This document shows positions 17,197 through 26,660 of a stretch of DNA of 64,000 nucleotides, piece by piece (the stretch's first letter is position 1; every line of letters begins with the position of its first letter). Under the pieces are notes generated by a model that was given only the letters and a program-made list of their open reading frames with translations, searched no databases and was not told the DNA's origin. The position numbers and the translations under genes are program-made. Source of the stretch: Methylomonas fluvii (GTDB lineage Bacteria; Pseudomonadota; Gammaproteobacteria; Methylococcales; Methylomonadaceae); contig NZ_JACXST010000001.1 in the NCBI RefSeq assembly GCF_014850975.1, forward strand, positions 868,001 to 932,000, given 5' to 3'.

Positions 17197-18507
17197 ATGA
17201 ATGGATACCGTTATCTAAAATGCGGTTTACCTGTATTACTGCTGTTTACGGCGCCTTGCCTTGCCGAAATAAATCCTGTCGGAGAGAGCTTGGGGGCGAC
17301 TCGCGGCGAAATGTTTTCAGAAAATTTGATTGTCGAACACATGGATCCTATCGAAACCGATCCGTCGCTAAGTTTGTCGCAATTAGTCGACATAACCGTG
17401 GAAAAATACCCCGATCGCCTGGTCGGCGAAGCCTTGGCCCAGGAAGCCAATGCCTTGGCCGAACGCAGTGACGCTTGGGTTGCCGGCTCTACGGCTGTTG
17501 GTTTGAATTACATGGATGACCGAATTGCCGACGACCTGGGTTCGCGCGAAGCCTCCGCCCAAGTCGAAGTCACGACCTGGAAATGGGGGCAGCGCGATGC
17601 CGGTCAGGCGGTAGCGGAACGGGCCGGCGTTTCGGCGCAAAAGCAATCGGCGGCGGTTAAGCTGGAAGTCACGCGCTTGATCAGAGATGCTTTATGGAAT
17701 ATGGAAATCGCCAATATCGGGTTGCAACAGGCGCAAAATGCCTTGTCGATTGCCGAGCAATTGATGAAAAAAGTCGAACGCCGGGTGGAACTGGGCGATT
17801 TACCGCGCGCGGATTTGTTGCTGGCCAAGGGTGAATATCTGCAAAACCGGGCGTTGGTCACCCAAGCCGAGGCGGAAGTGATGCATAGCCGTAAAGCCTA
17901 TGCCAGCTTGACTACCTTGTCGCGGGTGCCGGGCAATTATCAGGAAAAACTGAGCGATATTACCTCGGTGACCAGCAACCATCCGATGCTGGAAGCTATC
18001 AACGCCATTATCGACCGCAAACAGGCGGAAATTGAATGGACCAAAACCACTGATCCTATCAATCAACCCAAGCTCAGTGTAGGTGCGAAAAGCCAGCGGG
18101 ATGGCCGTAGCGGGCAAGACATTGAGAGTGTCGGCGTCGGCGTGGTGATGCTATTCGGCGGCGAGGCTTACAATGCGCCGGAAATCGCCAAAGTTAATCT
18201 GGAACTGAACAATGCCAAAGCCCAGCGCGAGCATCTTTACCGGCAATTGGAGAAAAATCTGCACGAGGCTGAGCATGCTCTGGAAGTAACGCGGGCGGAA
18301 CTGACAATAGCCAACGAGTTGAAACAAATCGCCGAAACTCATCTGAAAATGACCGAAATCAGCTTCTCGGCCGGCGAAATTAACCTGTTGGACCTCTTAA
18401 AAATCCAGGCTCGCAGTCTGGAAGCGATTCGCAATGCCAAATTGCAAGAGGTTAAATTACAGCGCAACATCGCTTTCTACAATCAAGCGGTAGGCATACA
18501 GCCATGA
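17197..18507 (+). CDS. Heavy-metal RND efflux outer membrane factor (CzcC/TolC family)
   Basis: 436-residue TolC-family protein. I place the start at this ATG, not at a TTG 12 bases upstream, because TTGGAG upstream serves as Shine-Dalgarno with 6-base spacing and the product then opens with a signal peptide (YRYLKCGLPVLLLFTAPCLA). Two OEP repeats follow, the first around LSLSQLVDITVEKYPDRLVG, the second in the C-terminal half ending with MTEISFSAGEINLLDLLKIQ, typical of the CzcC/CusC group. It forms the outer membrane channel of the tripartite pump encoded by the next two genes. The stop overlaps the next start (ATGA). Confidence 0.87.
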   Translation: MNGYRYLKCGLPVLLLFTAPCLAEINPVGESLGATRGEMFSENLIVEHMDPIETDPSLSLSQLVDITVEKYPDRLVGEALAQEANALAERSDAWVAGSTAVGLNYMDDRIADDLGSREASAQVEVTTWKWGQRDAGQAVAERAGVSAQKQSAAVKLEVTRLIRDALWNMEIANIGLQQAQNALSIAEQLMKKVERRVELGDLPRADLLLAKGEYLQNRALVTQAEAEVMHSRKAYASLTTLSRVPGNYQEKLSDITSVTSNHPMLEAINAIIDRKQAEIEWTKTTDPINQPKLSVGAKSQRDGRSGQDIESVGVGVVMLFGGEAYNAPEIAKVNLELNNAKAQREHLYRQLEKNLHEAEHALEVTRAELTIANELKQIAETHLKMTEISFSAGEINLLDLLKIQARSLEAIRNAKLQEVKLQRNIAFYNQAVGIQP

Positions 18508-19595
18508 GGCGGTTAATCTTTGGCCTGTTTTTGACGCAGGCCTTAAGCGCGTTTGCTCAAGATACCCAGATCAAAATTACACAGCAGCAGATCGACAATT
18601 TGGATATAAAAGTCGCGCCGCTTACCGCTAGCCAGCAAATTCCGCTGTTTTACGCGCCAGGCAAAGTGGTGGTGCCGGCTGATCGGGAGGTGTTGATCAG
18701 TAGCAGCCAGCCCGGTCTGGTCACCCAATTGCCGGTCAATATCGGCGACAAGATCCATAAAGGCCAACTTTTGGCGCAGTTGAACAGCCCGGAACTCGTC
18801 GGATTACAGCAAGCATTTTTAACCGCTGCCAGCGAACTGAATTTATCCGGCCAAGAGCGCAACCGCGATCAAAAATTATTGCAGGAAGGTGTGATTGCGC
18901 AGCGGCGATGGCAGGAAACCCAGACGTTGCACAGCAGCAAATCGGCCAAGGCCGATGAGGCGCGGCAGTTGCTATTGTTGGCCGGCATGTCGGCAGCCGA
19001 GATCAAAAGTTTGGGCCAAAGCCACAAGCTGGACAATCGTTTGACTATTCGCGCACCCATCGACGGGGTGGTATTGGAGCGTCTGACCAATTTGGGTGCC
19101 CGCTTGGATATGCAGGCACCGCTGTATCGGATTGCCGATTTATCCGAACTGTGGCTGGAAATCAATATTCCGCAGGAACGCTTGAGCGGTATTCGGCTCG
19201 GCGATTCGGTGCGGCTGAAAGGCAGCGAGATCACTGCCAAAATTAGTTTGCTGGGCCAAAGCGTCAACCGCGACAATCAGACAGTATTGGCCAGGGCGGT
19301 GATTGACGGCAAAGCCGAGGGTTTACGCGTGGGACAGAACGTCAATGTGCAGATCATGCAAAATAGTGCACAGACCGGCTTCGTCGTACCCAATACCTCC
19401 ATTGCCCAGAACGAAGGGCGCGCCTATGTGTTTGTGCGCAATCAAGATGGTTTCGTGGTGACCGAAGTGACTGTTACCGGTAAACAGGATGCCAATTCCT
19501 TGATCAGCGGACCGTTGTCCGGCAACGAGCAAATCGCCATAAAAGGCGCGGTGGCCTTGAAAGCCAATTGGTTAGGTTTGGGAGGCGACGAGTAA
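18504..19595 (+). CDS. RND efflux periplasmic adaptor (membrane fusion protein, CzcB/CusB family)
   Basis: 363-residue secreted adaptor with a signal peptide (LIFGLFLTQALSAFA). The barrel-sandwich half begins at APGKVVVPADREVLISSSQPG, a helical hairpin follows (LVGLQQAFLTAASELNLSGQERN to LLLLAGMSAAEIKSLG), then TIRAPIDGVVLERLTNLGARL closes the lipoyl-like fold and LWLEINIPQERLSGIRLGD starts the beta-barrel domain. It bridges the pump and the outer membrane channel. It has no long histidine-rich N-terminus, so it may not bind metal itself. The stop codon overlaps the pump start (TAATG). Confidence 0.9.
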   Translation: MRRLIFGLFLTQALSAFAQDTQIKITQQQIDNLDIKVAPLTASQQIPLFYAPGKVVVPADREVLISSSQPGLVTQLPVNIGDKIHKGQLLAQLNSPELVGLQQAFLTAASELNLSGQERNRDQKLLQEGVIAQRRWQETQTLHSSKSAKADEARQLLLLAGMSAAEIKSLGQSHKLDNRLTIRAPIDGVVLERLTNLGARLDMQAPLYRIADLSELWLEINIPQERLSGIRLGDSVRLKGSEITAKISLLGQSVNRDNQTVLARAVIDGKAEGLRVGQNVNVQIMQNSAQTGFVVPNTSIAQNEGRAYVFVRNQDGFVVTEVTVTGKQDANSLISGPLSGNEQIAIKGAVALKANWLGLGGDE

Positions 19596-22500
19596 TGGCG
19601 GGGTTAATTCGCTTTGCGTTGACCCAGCGGCTGTTGATTTTACTCGGCGTATTGTTGCTGGTGGGCGGCGGTTACTATGCGGTTAAACACATCCCCATCG
19701 ACGCTTTTCCCGAGGTGTCGCCGACGCAGGTCAAGATCATCGTCAAGGCCAACGGCATGACGCCGGAAGAAGTGGAAGCCAGAATTACCGCGCCGATTGA
19801 AGTTGAGCTACTGGGCATTCCGCATCAAACCATGCTGCGCTCGCTGGCTAAATATGCCATTACTGATATTACGCTGGACTTTGAAGAAGGCACCGATATT
19901 TATTGGGCCAGGCAGCAAGTCGCGGAACGGTTGAACGCCTTGTGGAGTAATTTGCCGGAGGGTGTGCAGGGCGGTATCGCGCCGATGACCACGCCGCTGG
20001 GTGAGATGTTCATGTTCGCCATTGAGGGTGGCGATTTGTCACTGATGCAACGGCGAGAATTGCTGGATTGGACCATCCGCCCGGCTCTGCGTACCGTCAG
20101 CGGCGTGGCCGATGTGAATGCGCTGGGCGGGCTGGTGCGCAGCTTTGAAGTGGTGCCCGACAATATCCGCATGGCGTCTCGCAATATCGATATCCAGCAA
20201 TTAAAAGCGGCTTTGCAAAATAATAACCGCAACGACGGTGCCGGTCGGCTGAGCGAAGGCGAGGAAGCGTTGATTGTGCGCGCCGAAGGCCGGATCAAGA
20301 ACGAGCAGGATGTGAAAGCCATTGTGGTGGCGCAACACGAAGGCCTGCCGACGCGAGTGGACGATATTGCCGAGGTCAGAATCGGCGCATTGACGCGTTA
20401 TGGTGCGGTCAGTAAAGGCGGAGACGGCGAAACCGTGACAGCGGTGGTGCTCAGTTTGCGCGGTGCCAATGCTAGGCAAACTATCGAGCAACTGGAAAGC
20501 AAGATGGCGGAATTACAACCCAGTTTGCCGGAAGGCGTGCGCCTGAATGTGTTCTACAACCGGGGGGTGTTGGTGGGCAAGGCGGTGAACACCGTTTCCA
20601 AAGCCCTGCTGGAAGCCATCGTTTTGGTAGTGGTGCTGCTGATACTGTTTTTAGGCGATTTGCGCGCCGCCTTGACCGTCGCATTGGCCTTGCCATTGGC
20701 GGCGCTGGTGACCTTCATCCTGATGTACGCGTTCGGTATGTCGGCGAATCTGATGAGTCTGGGCGGTCTGGCTATCGCGATCGGGATGTTGGTGGATGGT
20801 GCGGTAGTGGTCGTGGAAAACGTGATTACGCAGTTGGCCGATCATCAAAAGGCCGAGAGGTTACCGCGTCTGCATCTGATTTATCGCGCTACCCGCGAAG
20901 TAGCGGTGCCGGTGACGTCGGGCATCTTGATCATTGTCATCGTATTCTTACCGCTGCTGACCTTGCAGGGCTTGGAAGGCAAATTGTTCGGGCCAGTGGC
21001 GATGACTATCGTGTTTGCATTAACGGGCTCCTTGATTTTGTCATTGACGGTGATCCCGGTACTGGCGTCGCTGTTGCTGAAACAGGTGTCGCATGAGGAG
21101 CCCTGGTTGCCGCGCAAACTGTTGCAGTGGTATCAGCCTATTCTGGTCTGGTGTCTGACTAACAGCAAAAAAGTCTTTATCGGCGCTGGTGCGATGTTGG
21201 TGGCAAGCGTATTGGTATTCACCCAGATCGGCAGTACTTTCATGCCGACGATGGATGAAGGCGACATTATCGTGCAACTGGAAAAATTGCCGTCTATTAC
21301 CTTGCTGGATTCGGTGGCCTTGGACGGCCGTGTGCAGAAAAACATCCTCGAGCATATCCCGGAAGTGCAGACCGTGGTATCCAGAGTCGGTACCGACGAG
21401 CTGGGGTTGGACCCGATGAGCTTGAACGATACCGACACGTTTTTGATCCTGAAGCCCAAAGCGGAATGGCGGATGGAAACCAAGGAAGCGCTGATCGAGG
21501 AGATTCGCAAGATTATGGATCATACGCCGGGCATAGCCTTTGGTTTTACCCAGCCCATCGAGATGCGGGTTTCGGAGATGTTGACCGGAACGCGCGGTGA
21601 CGTAGCGATCAAATTATTCGGCGCCGAGCTGGATACGTTGAATCATAAAGCCGAGCAAATCGAAGCGGTGCTGAAGACCATTCCCGGCGCCAGTGATGTG
21701 TTTACCCGTAAAAATGAAGGCATGCAGTTTCTGCAGTTGAGTATTGATCGAGAAGCTGCCGGCCGTTTCGGGTTGGATAGTAATAGCATCGAAGATATGT
21801 TGCGCGCGCAGATTGAAGGCGTGCAACTGGGTATTGTCCAAGAGGGGGTGAAACGTACGCCTCTGCTGCTACGCGGCGACAGCAACACCGCCAACTTTGA
21901 TAATTTACAAATCAGTTTGCCGAATGGCGAGCATGTGCCGATTACCGCAGTGGCGAAAATTCAAGCGGTGGAAGGCGTGGTGTCTATAGACCGGGAAAAG
22001 GGTCAGCGCTTCGTAGTGATCCGTTGTAACGTAGAGGGTCGTGATTTGGTGGGTTTTGTTGACGAGGCGCGCAAGGCGGTGGCAGAACGCGTCAAATTGC
22101 CGGGTGGTTTCCATGTGGCGTTTGGCGGTCAGTTTGAAAATCAGCAACGTGCGTCCGCGCGGTTGTCGCTGGTGATTCCATTGTCGCTGGGATTGATATT
22201 TCTGTTGTTGTTTTCCACCTTCGGCTCGGTGCGGCAGGCGGTGCTGGTGCTGTCCAATATCCCGTTGGCCATGATAGGCGGCGTGTTCGCGCTGTGGTTG
22301 TCCGGCGAATATCTGTCGGTGCCGGCTTCAGTGGGTTTCATCGCCCTGCTCGGCATTGCGGTTTTGAACGGGGTGGTGATGGTCAGCTATTTTAATCAGC
22401 TGTGCGCGACCGGTATGGAATTGTCGCGGGTGGTGATTATCGGTTCCGGGCGGCGGTTGCGGCCGGTACTGATGACGGCCAGCATCGCCGCCTTCGGCTT

Positions 22501-22654
22501 GATTCCGTTACTGTTTGCGTCGGGTCCCGGCTCAGAAATTCAGCGGCCATTGGCTATTGTGGTTACCGGCGGTCTGTTGTCCTCAACCTTATTAACACTG
22601 ATTTTGCTGCCGATACTTTACCAACTGTTTGGCCGCCACCCGGAGCGTTGCTGA
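19595..22654 (+). CDS. Heavy-metal RND efflux pump (CzcA/CusA family)
   Basis: 1019-residue proton-driven inner membrane pump. The start overlaps the adaptor stop codon and is preceded by GGGAGG. Typical RND features: first helix LLILLGVLLLVGGGYYAV, the motif IPIDAFPEVSPTQVKI after it, the double-minus loop LEFEEGTDIYWARQQVAERL-type segment, and helix 4 with LAIAIGMLVDGAVVVVENV, the heavy-metal variant of the proton relay. The final helices contain GIAVLNGVVMVSYFNQL and GPGSEIQRPLAIVVTGGL. The HME-RND family is certain. Whether it exports Zn/Co/Cd or Cu/Ag is not. It is coupled by a one-base overlap to the DUF3240 gene. Confidence 0.93.
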   Translation: MAGLIRFALTQRLLILLGVLLLVGGGYYAVKHIPIDAFPEVSPTQVKIIVKANGMTPEEVEARITAPIEVELLGIPHQTMLRSLAKYAITDITLDFEEGTDIYWARQQVAERLNALWSNLPEGVQGGIAPMTTPLGEMFMFAIEGGDLSLMQRRELLDWTIRPALRTVSGVADVNALGGLVRSFEVVPDNIRMASRNIDIQQLKAALQNNNRNDGAGRLSEGEEALIVRAEGRIKNEQDVKAIVVAQHEGLPTRVDDIAEVRIGALTRYGAVSKGGDGETVTAVVLSLRGANARQTIEQLESKMAELQPSLPEGVRLNVFYNRGVLVGKAVNTVSKALLEAIVLVVVLLILFLGDLRAALTVALALPLAALVTFILMYAFGMSANLMSLGGLAIAIGMLVDGAVVVVENVITQLADHQKAERLPRLHLIYRATREVAVPVTSGILIIVIVFLPLLTLQGLEGKLFGPVAMTIVFALTGSLILSLTVIPVLASLLLKQVSHEEPWLPRKLLQWYQPILVWCLTNSKKVFIGAGAMLVASVLVFTQIGSTFMPTMDEGDIIVQLEKLPSITLLDSVALDGRVQKNILEHIPEVQTVVSRVGTDELGLDPMSLNDTDTFLILKPKAEWRMETKEALIEEIRKIMDHTPGIAFGFTQPIEMRVSEMLTGTRGDVAIKLFGAELDTLNHKAEQIEAVLKTIPGASDVFTRKNEGMQFLQLSIDREAAGRFGLDSNSIEDMLRAQIEGVQLGIVQEGVKRTPLLLRGDSNTANFDNLQISLPNGEHVPITAVAKIQAVEGVVSIDREKGQRFVVIRCNVEGRDLVGFVDEARKAVAERVKLPGGFHVAFGGQFENQQRASARLSLVIPLSLGLIFLLLFSTFGSVRQAVLVLSNIPLAMIGGVFALWLSGEYLSVPASVGFIALLGIAVLNGVVMVSYFNQLCATGMELSRVVIIGSGRRLRPVLMTASIAAFGLIPLLFASGPGSEIQRPLAIVVTGGLLSSTLLTLILLPILYQLFGRHPERC

Positions 22655-22959
22655 TGAGTCACGAAGCGTTTTTATTGACGGTGAATGTGCCGCCCAGCCT
22701 GGAGGAGGCACTGGTCGATTGTTTGCTGTCATTGGAATGGTCGCAGGGTTTCACCAGTTTTCCGGCCAATGTTCACGATCACAATCAGCAGGGTTTGTCG
22801 CTGGCAGAGCAGGTTGCGGGACATCAACGCAAAATTCGTTTTCAAATGTATGTGGAAAGACAAAACATTTCTGCATTATTGACTAAGCTAAAGGCGGATT
22901 TTACCGGTTCCGGCCTGCACTATTGGCTGGTACCGGCTATCGAACAAGGCATCATCTAA
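22654..22959 (+). CDS. DUF3240 family protein coupled to the metal pump
   Basis: 101-residue cytoplasmic protein starting on the last base of the pump gene (TGATG). It has a ferredoxin-like, PII-like pattern: an N-terminal strand AFLLTVNVPPSLEEALVDCLLS, a variable middle with HDHNQQGLSLAEQV, a strand RKIRFQMYVERQ, and a C-terminal helix-strand ISALLTKLKADFTGSGLHYWLVPAIEQG. DUF3240 genes regularly follow CzcA-type pumps. A regulatory or metal-sensing role like that of PII or CutA proteins is an inference. Its sequence is repeated in the C-terminal domain of the next gene, which indicates a local duplication. A longer reading frame upstream overlaps the pump gene and was not used. Confidence 0.85.
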   Translation: MSHEAFLLTVNVPPSLEEALVDCLLSLEWSQGFTSFPANVHDHNQQGLSLAEQVAGHQRKIRFQMYVERQNISALLTKLKADFTGSGLHYWLVPAIEQGII

Positions 22960-23057
22960 GCATAAAGTATGCAGAAAACGACTGGGGATGCTACAGTTCA
23001 GACAAACAGCGGTTAAACATTTTTGAATGAGCTATTTTTCTTGCCACACATAGCCCT

Positions 23058-23771
23058 ATGAACATCTTTTTGCGACGCATTCCTGCTAATACCAGGCATA
23101 CTGAAATCTCCGAATTTGTGGCCCCCGCTTTGAAAAGCGGTTTATTCAGAAAATCCGGCCGTATAGTCGATGTGGAGATTCTGGCCTTACAGGATACCCG
23201 TATAGGCACTATCGAATATCACGGAGTGGTAACGCTGGATTCTGAGCTTTCCGTGCAAAGAGTTATTAAAGGTCTAAAAAATCGCCGGTTTAACGGCAGA
23301 ATGGTGGTGGTTAGGCCTTATTACCATCGTAGTTGGTACAACGACCCTCGCCAAAATCAGACGCCTGTGTCTGCCGATATTATCGAAAAGCGCAAGGGCG
23401 ACCGCAGGCGTGGTAAGTATCTGCAAGTGATCAAAAATGCATCTGATCGTTTTAACAGTGAAGATGATTTTTTTCGAACCGTGCATCATCAACAGTTCTC
23501 CATTTCATTTATCGTGCCGCCTGTCATGGAGGGGCCGATGATGGAGTGCCTGATCAGTTTTGAGGAAGAACTTCTTAATAGCGATACCGGTGAGCGCAAG
23601 ATCACCAAATTTCTCACCGAAGCCGACGATGCCGATCAGCAAACCGCGCGCTTTCAGATTTACGCCGAGAAAATGGCTATTTCCGCCTTGCTGGAAAAAT
23701 TGAAGTCCGAATTTGCCGGGTCCGGTATCCATTACTGGATTATGCCGGTGGTCGAGAAGGGTGAAATTTAG
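23058..23771 (+). CDS. RRM-like domain fused to a DUF3240 domain
   Basis: 237-residue cytoplasmic protein of two parts. The N-terminal 90 residues look like an RNA recognition motif: strand 1 NIFLRRIPANT (RNP2 position), helix TEISEFVAPALKSG, strand 2 GRIVDVEILAL, strand 3 GTIEYHGVVTL (RNP1 position, degenerate), helix SVQRVIKGLKNRRF and strand 4 MVVVRPYYH. A basic linker (EKRKGDRRRGKY) follows. Residues 143-237 match the neighbouring DUF3240 protein, ending FAGSGIHYWIMPVVEKGEI against FTGSGLHYWLVPAIEQGII. It lies 98 bases after the pump operon. An RNA-binding regulator coupled to the metal or PII-like signal is a hypothesis. Both domain calls are from pattern reading. Confidence 0.75.
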   Translation: MNIFLRRIPANTRHTEISEFVAPALKSGLFRKSGRIVDVEILALQDTRIGTIEYHGVVTLDSELSVQRVIKGLKNRRFNGRMVVVRPYYHRSWYNDPRQNQTPVSADIIEKRKGDRRRGKYLQVIKNASDRFNSEDDFFRTVHHQQFSISFIVPPVMEGPMMECLISFEEELLNSDTGERKITKFLTEADDADQQTARFQIYAEKMAISALLEKLKSEFAGSGIHYWIMPVVEKGEI

Positions 23772-23802
23772 TTACTAGCGATTGCTTTAACGCTGGGTTG
23801 AG

Positions 23803-23833
23803 CCAATACCCTTCGGCATATGAAGGGTATTGG
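23803..23833. terminator. 12-bp hairpin between convergent genes
   Basis: Perfect inverted repeat CCAATACCCTTC / GAAGGGTATTGG with a 7-base loop between the RRM-DUF3240 gene and fdxA. No T-run follows on either strand, so its use as a terminator is plausible but not proven. Confidence 0.55.
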
Positions 23834-23862
23834 GTCGGTATCTCATTAATCAATGACAGTTC

Positions 23863-24186
23863 TTACTTTTCCAATAACGCAAGTTTGCCGGGTTTACCGT
23901 TCCATTCGTCGGCATCCGGCAGCGCGTCTTTCACTTCGGTGATGATAGGCCATTGTTTGGCCAGTTCTGCGTTCAGTGCCGCGAAGTGTTCTTGACCTTC
24001 CGGCAACTCGTCTTCCGCGTGGATGGCGTTAGCTGGGCATTCGGGTTCGCACAAGGTGCAATCGATACATTCGTCGGGGTCTATAACCAGAAAATTAGGA
24101 CCTTCATGAAAGCAATCGACGGGGCATACGTCAACACAGTCGGTAAATTTGCATTTGATGCAGTTTTCGGTGATTACAAAAGCCAT
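23863..24186 (-). CDS. fdxA: 7Fe ferredoxin FdxA
   Basis: 107-residue ferredoxin that closely follows Azotobacter ferredoxin I in length and sequence. The first cluster segment is [18 protein letters not shown] and the second is [16 protein letters not shown], which together hold one 3Fe-4S and one 4Fe-4S cluster. A C-terminal extension ([20 protein letters not shown]) wraps the core. It is a low-potential cytoplasmic electron carrier, often linked to oxidative stress or to specialised redox enzymes. It is transcribed alone from the minus strand, 68 bases downstream of the fusA terminator. Confidence 0.96.
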   Translation of the reverse strand: MAFVITENCIKCKFTDCVDVCPVDCFHEGPNFLVIDPDECIDCTLCEPECPANAIHAEDELPEGQEHFAALNAELAKQWPIITEVKDALPDADEWNGKPGKLALLEK

Positions 24187-24254
24187 ATTGTTCTTCCAAG
24201 GTTGGTAAAATGAACAAGTTCCCGTACATAGCGGAAACTGTATGGTTAAAAATG

Positions 24255-24279
24255 CACCTGCCGCTTAACGCGGCAGGTG
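24255..24279 (-). terminator. Terminator of fusA
   Basis: Perfect 10-bp stem CACCTGCCGC / GCGGCAGGTG with a 5-base loop. On the minus strand it is followed by CATTTTTAACC, so it ends the fusA transcript before fdxA. Confidence 0.8.
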
Positions 24280-24334
24280 ACTGATCGGTAATGCTAAGCA
24301 GAGTAAGGGCCGACAAGATCAGCCCATATGATGC

Positions 24335-26440
24335 TTATTTGTCTTTGTTACGTTCCTTAACTTCCTTGATCACTTCTTCCGCTACATTGCGCGGGCAAGC
24401 GGTGTAGTGTGAGAACTCCATCGAGAACTGGCCACGACCGGATGTCATAGTGCGCAAATCGCCGATGTATCCAAACATATCACTCAGCGGTACGTCGGCT
24501 TTAATACGCACGCCGGTGATACCTGCATCTTGTGATTTGATCATGCCACGGCGGCGGTTCAAGTCGCCGATCACGTCACCGACATGGGCATCCGGCGTGA
24601 AGACGTCGACTTTCATGATTGGTTCCAGCAATTGCGGATTACCTTTCGGGATCGATTGACGATACGCGGCGCGGGCAGCGATTTCGAACGCGATGGACGA
24701 GGAGTCAACCGCGTGGAAGCCACCATCAGTCAGAATGACTTTGAAGTCCAAGCAAGGGAAGCCTGCCAACACACCTTTGTCGATACTGGCTTTAAAGCCT
24801 TTTTCAACCGCAGGCCAGTATTCGCGAGGTACGTTACCGCCGGTTACTTGTGATTCGAATACAAAACCGCTGCCTGGCTCGCCTGGCTCGATGACGTAAT
24901 CGATTTTCGCGTATTGACCGGAACCGCCCGATTGCTTTTTGTGGGTGTAGCTGTCTTCGATGCGTTGGGTAATGGTTTCGCGGTAAGCAACTTGTGGTTT
25001 ACCGACGTTGACGTCTACACCGTGGGTACGGCGCAAGATGTCGACTTTAATGTCAAGATGCAACTCGCCCATGCCTTTGATGATGGTTTCGCCGGATTCT
25101 TGGTCGGTTTCGACGCGGAATGACGGATCTTCCTGCACCATTTTGCCAATCGCGATGCCCATTTTTTCGTTGCTGCCTTTGTCTTTTGGCGAAATAGCAA
25201 TCGAGATGACGGGGTCAGGGAATACCATCGGCTCCAGAGTAGCCGGTTGGTCTGGGTCGCACAAGGTATGACCGGTTTGCACGTTTTTCAAACCAATCAA
25301 GGCCACGATGTCACCGGCTTGCGCGGTTTCGATCTCGTTGCGGTCGTCGGCATGCATTTCCACCATCCGGCCGATACGCTCGGTTTTTCCGGTAAAAGTG
25401 TTTAACAGCGTGTCGCCTTTTTTGATGCGGCCGGAGTAGATGCGGACAAAGTTCAAGGCGCCGAAACGGTCATCCATGATTTTGAAGACCAGCGCGCGCA
25501 ATGGGCGGTCGGCATCGACAATCGCGTGCTCGCCAGTTGGGACGCCTTCCAGGTCGGTTTCAGGTTGTGGATTAACTTCGGTTGGGTTCGGCAAATATTC
25601 GATAACGCCGTCCAGTACCAATTGCACGCCTTTGTTTTTGAAAGACGAACCGCAAAAAGTCGGGAAGAAATCCATCGCGATGGTGCCTTTACGGATGCAG
25701 TGTTTGATTTCTTCAACGGTAGGCTCTTCACCTTCCAGATATTTTTCCATGATGTCGTCGTCTTGATCAGCCACTTGGTCGATCAATTTCGCGCGCCATT
25801 CTTCCACTTGCTCTGCCATATCAGCAGGGACGTCTTTAATTTCGTATTTCAATGGGTCGCCGGAGTTATCCCACACCCAAGCTTTACGGGTCAGCAAATC
25901 GACTACGCCGACAAAGTTTTCTTCTTCGCCGATAGGCAGTGTCATCACAACCGGTTTTGCGCCCAATACTTGTTCGACCTGTTTTACGACGCGGTAGAAG
26001 TTGGCACCCATTCTGTCCAGTTTGTTGACGTAGATAACGCGCGATACTTTGGAGTCGTTCGCATAACGCCAGTTGGTTTCGGATTGTGGCTCTACGCCGC
26101 CGGAACCGCAAAATACGCCCACACCGCCGTCCAATACTTTCAAGGAACGATACACTTCGATAGTAAAGTCAACGTGCCCGGGGGTGTCGATAATATTGAA
26201 ACGGTGTGGTTGAAATTGGTTGGTGCTGCCCGGCCAAAAACAGGTAGTCGCAGCCGATTGGATGGTGATGCCGCGCTCTTGCTCCTGCACCATGAAGTCT
26301 GTCGTCGCCGCGCCATCGTGTACTTCGCCGATTTTGTGGATTTTTCCGGTCAGCTTCAAAATCCGCTCGGTGGTAGTGGTTTTACCGGCATCGACGTGAG
26401 CGAAGATGCCGATGTTTCTGTAAAGCGATAGATCAGTCAT
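24335..26440 (-). CDS. fusA: Translation elongation factor G (stand-alone copy)
   Basis: 701-residue translocase GTPase. G1 is AHVDAGKT (residues 14-21), the switch I region contains QERGIT, G3 is DTPGH (85-89), and G4 is NKLD (139-142). Domains II to V follow at normal length, with [17 protein letters not shown] in domain IV. It drives translocation or ribosome recycling. It is not flanked by rpsL, rpsG or tuf, and several positions differ from the classic str-operon enzyme (for example [12 protein letters not shown] and [15 protein letters not shown]). It is therefore probably the second EF-G that many Gammaproteobacteria carry. Whether another fusA exists cannot be seen here. Confidence 0.93.
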   Translation of the reverse strand: MTDLSLYRNIGIFAHVDAGKTTTTERILKLTGKIHKIGEVHDGAATTDFMVQEQERGITIQSAATTCFWPGSTNQFQPHRFNIIDTPGHVDFTIEVYRSLKVLDGGVGVFCGSGGVEPQSETNWRYANDSKVSRVIYVNKLDRMGANFYRVVKQVEQVLGAKPVVMTLPIGEEENFVGVVDLLTRKAWVWDNSGDPLKYEIKDVPADMAEQVEEWRAKLIDQVADQDDDIMEKYLEGEEPTVEEIKHCIRKGTIAMDFFPTFCGSSFKNKGVQLVLDGVIEYLPNPTEVNPQPETDLEGVPTGEHAIVDADRPLRALVFKIMDDRFGALNFVRIYSGRIKKGDTLLNTFTGKTERIGRMVEMHADDRNEIETAQAGDIVALIGLKNVQTGHTLCDPDQPATLEPMVFPDPVISIAISPKDKGSNEKMGIAIGKMVQEDPSFRVETDQESGETIIKGMGELHLDIKVDILRRTHGVDVNVGKPQVAYRETITQRIEDSYTHKKQSGGSGQYAKIDYVIEPGEPGSGFVFESQVTGGNVPREYWPAVEKGFKASIDKGVLAGFPCLDFKVILTDGGFHAVDSSSIAFEIAARAAYRQSIPKGNPQLLEPIMKVDVFTPDAHVGDVIGDLNRRRGMIKSQDAGITGVRIKADVPLSDMFGYIGDLRTMTSGRGQFSMEFSHYTACPRNVAEEVIKEVKERNKDK

Positions 26441-26660
26441 GGTTATACTCTAAAAATGGACATAAAAACTTTTAAACCCCAGCACCATTGCCACGGTTGG
26501 TTGTGGATCACATAGCTGCTAGTCTAGCGAAATATGCGGCCGGTCTTCGCTTTGCAAGGGTCTGAGGCGAAATTCACACGGCTTCTTCAAAGACAAGGTC
26601 AATGAAAATCTTCACATTCTAACCGAAAAATAACAAAAAGCAGAATGTCAATTGCGTGAA

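Noticed and set aside
22402-22653. An upstream extension of the DUF3240 reading frame by 84 codons
   Set aside because: It lies fully inside the pump gene in another frame and has no homology. The ATG overlapping the pump stop codon is the natural start.
25526-26431. Long plus-strand open frame (301 codons) opposite fusA
   Set aside because: It is the antisense shadow of the EF-G gene, whose conserved motifs are all on the minus strand.
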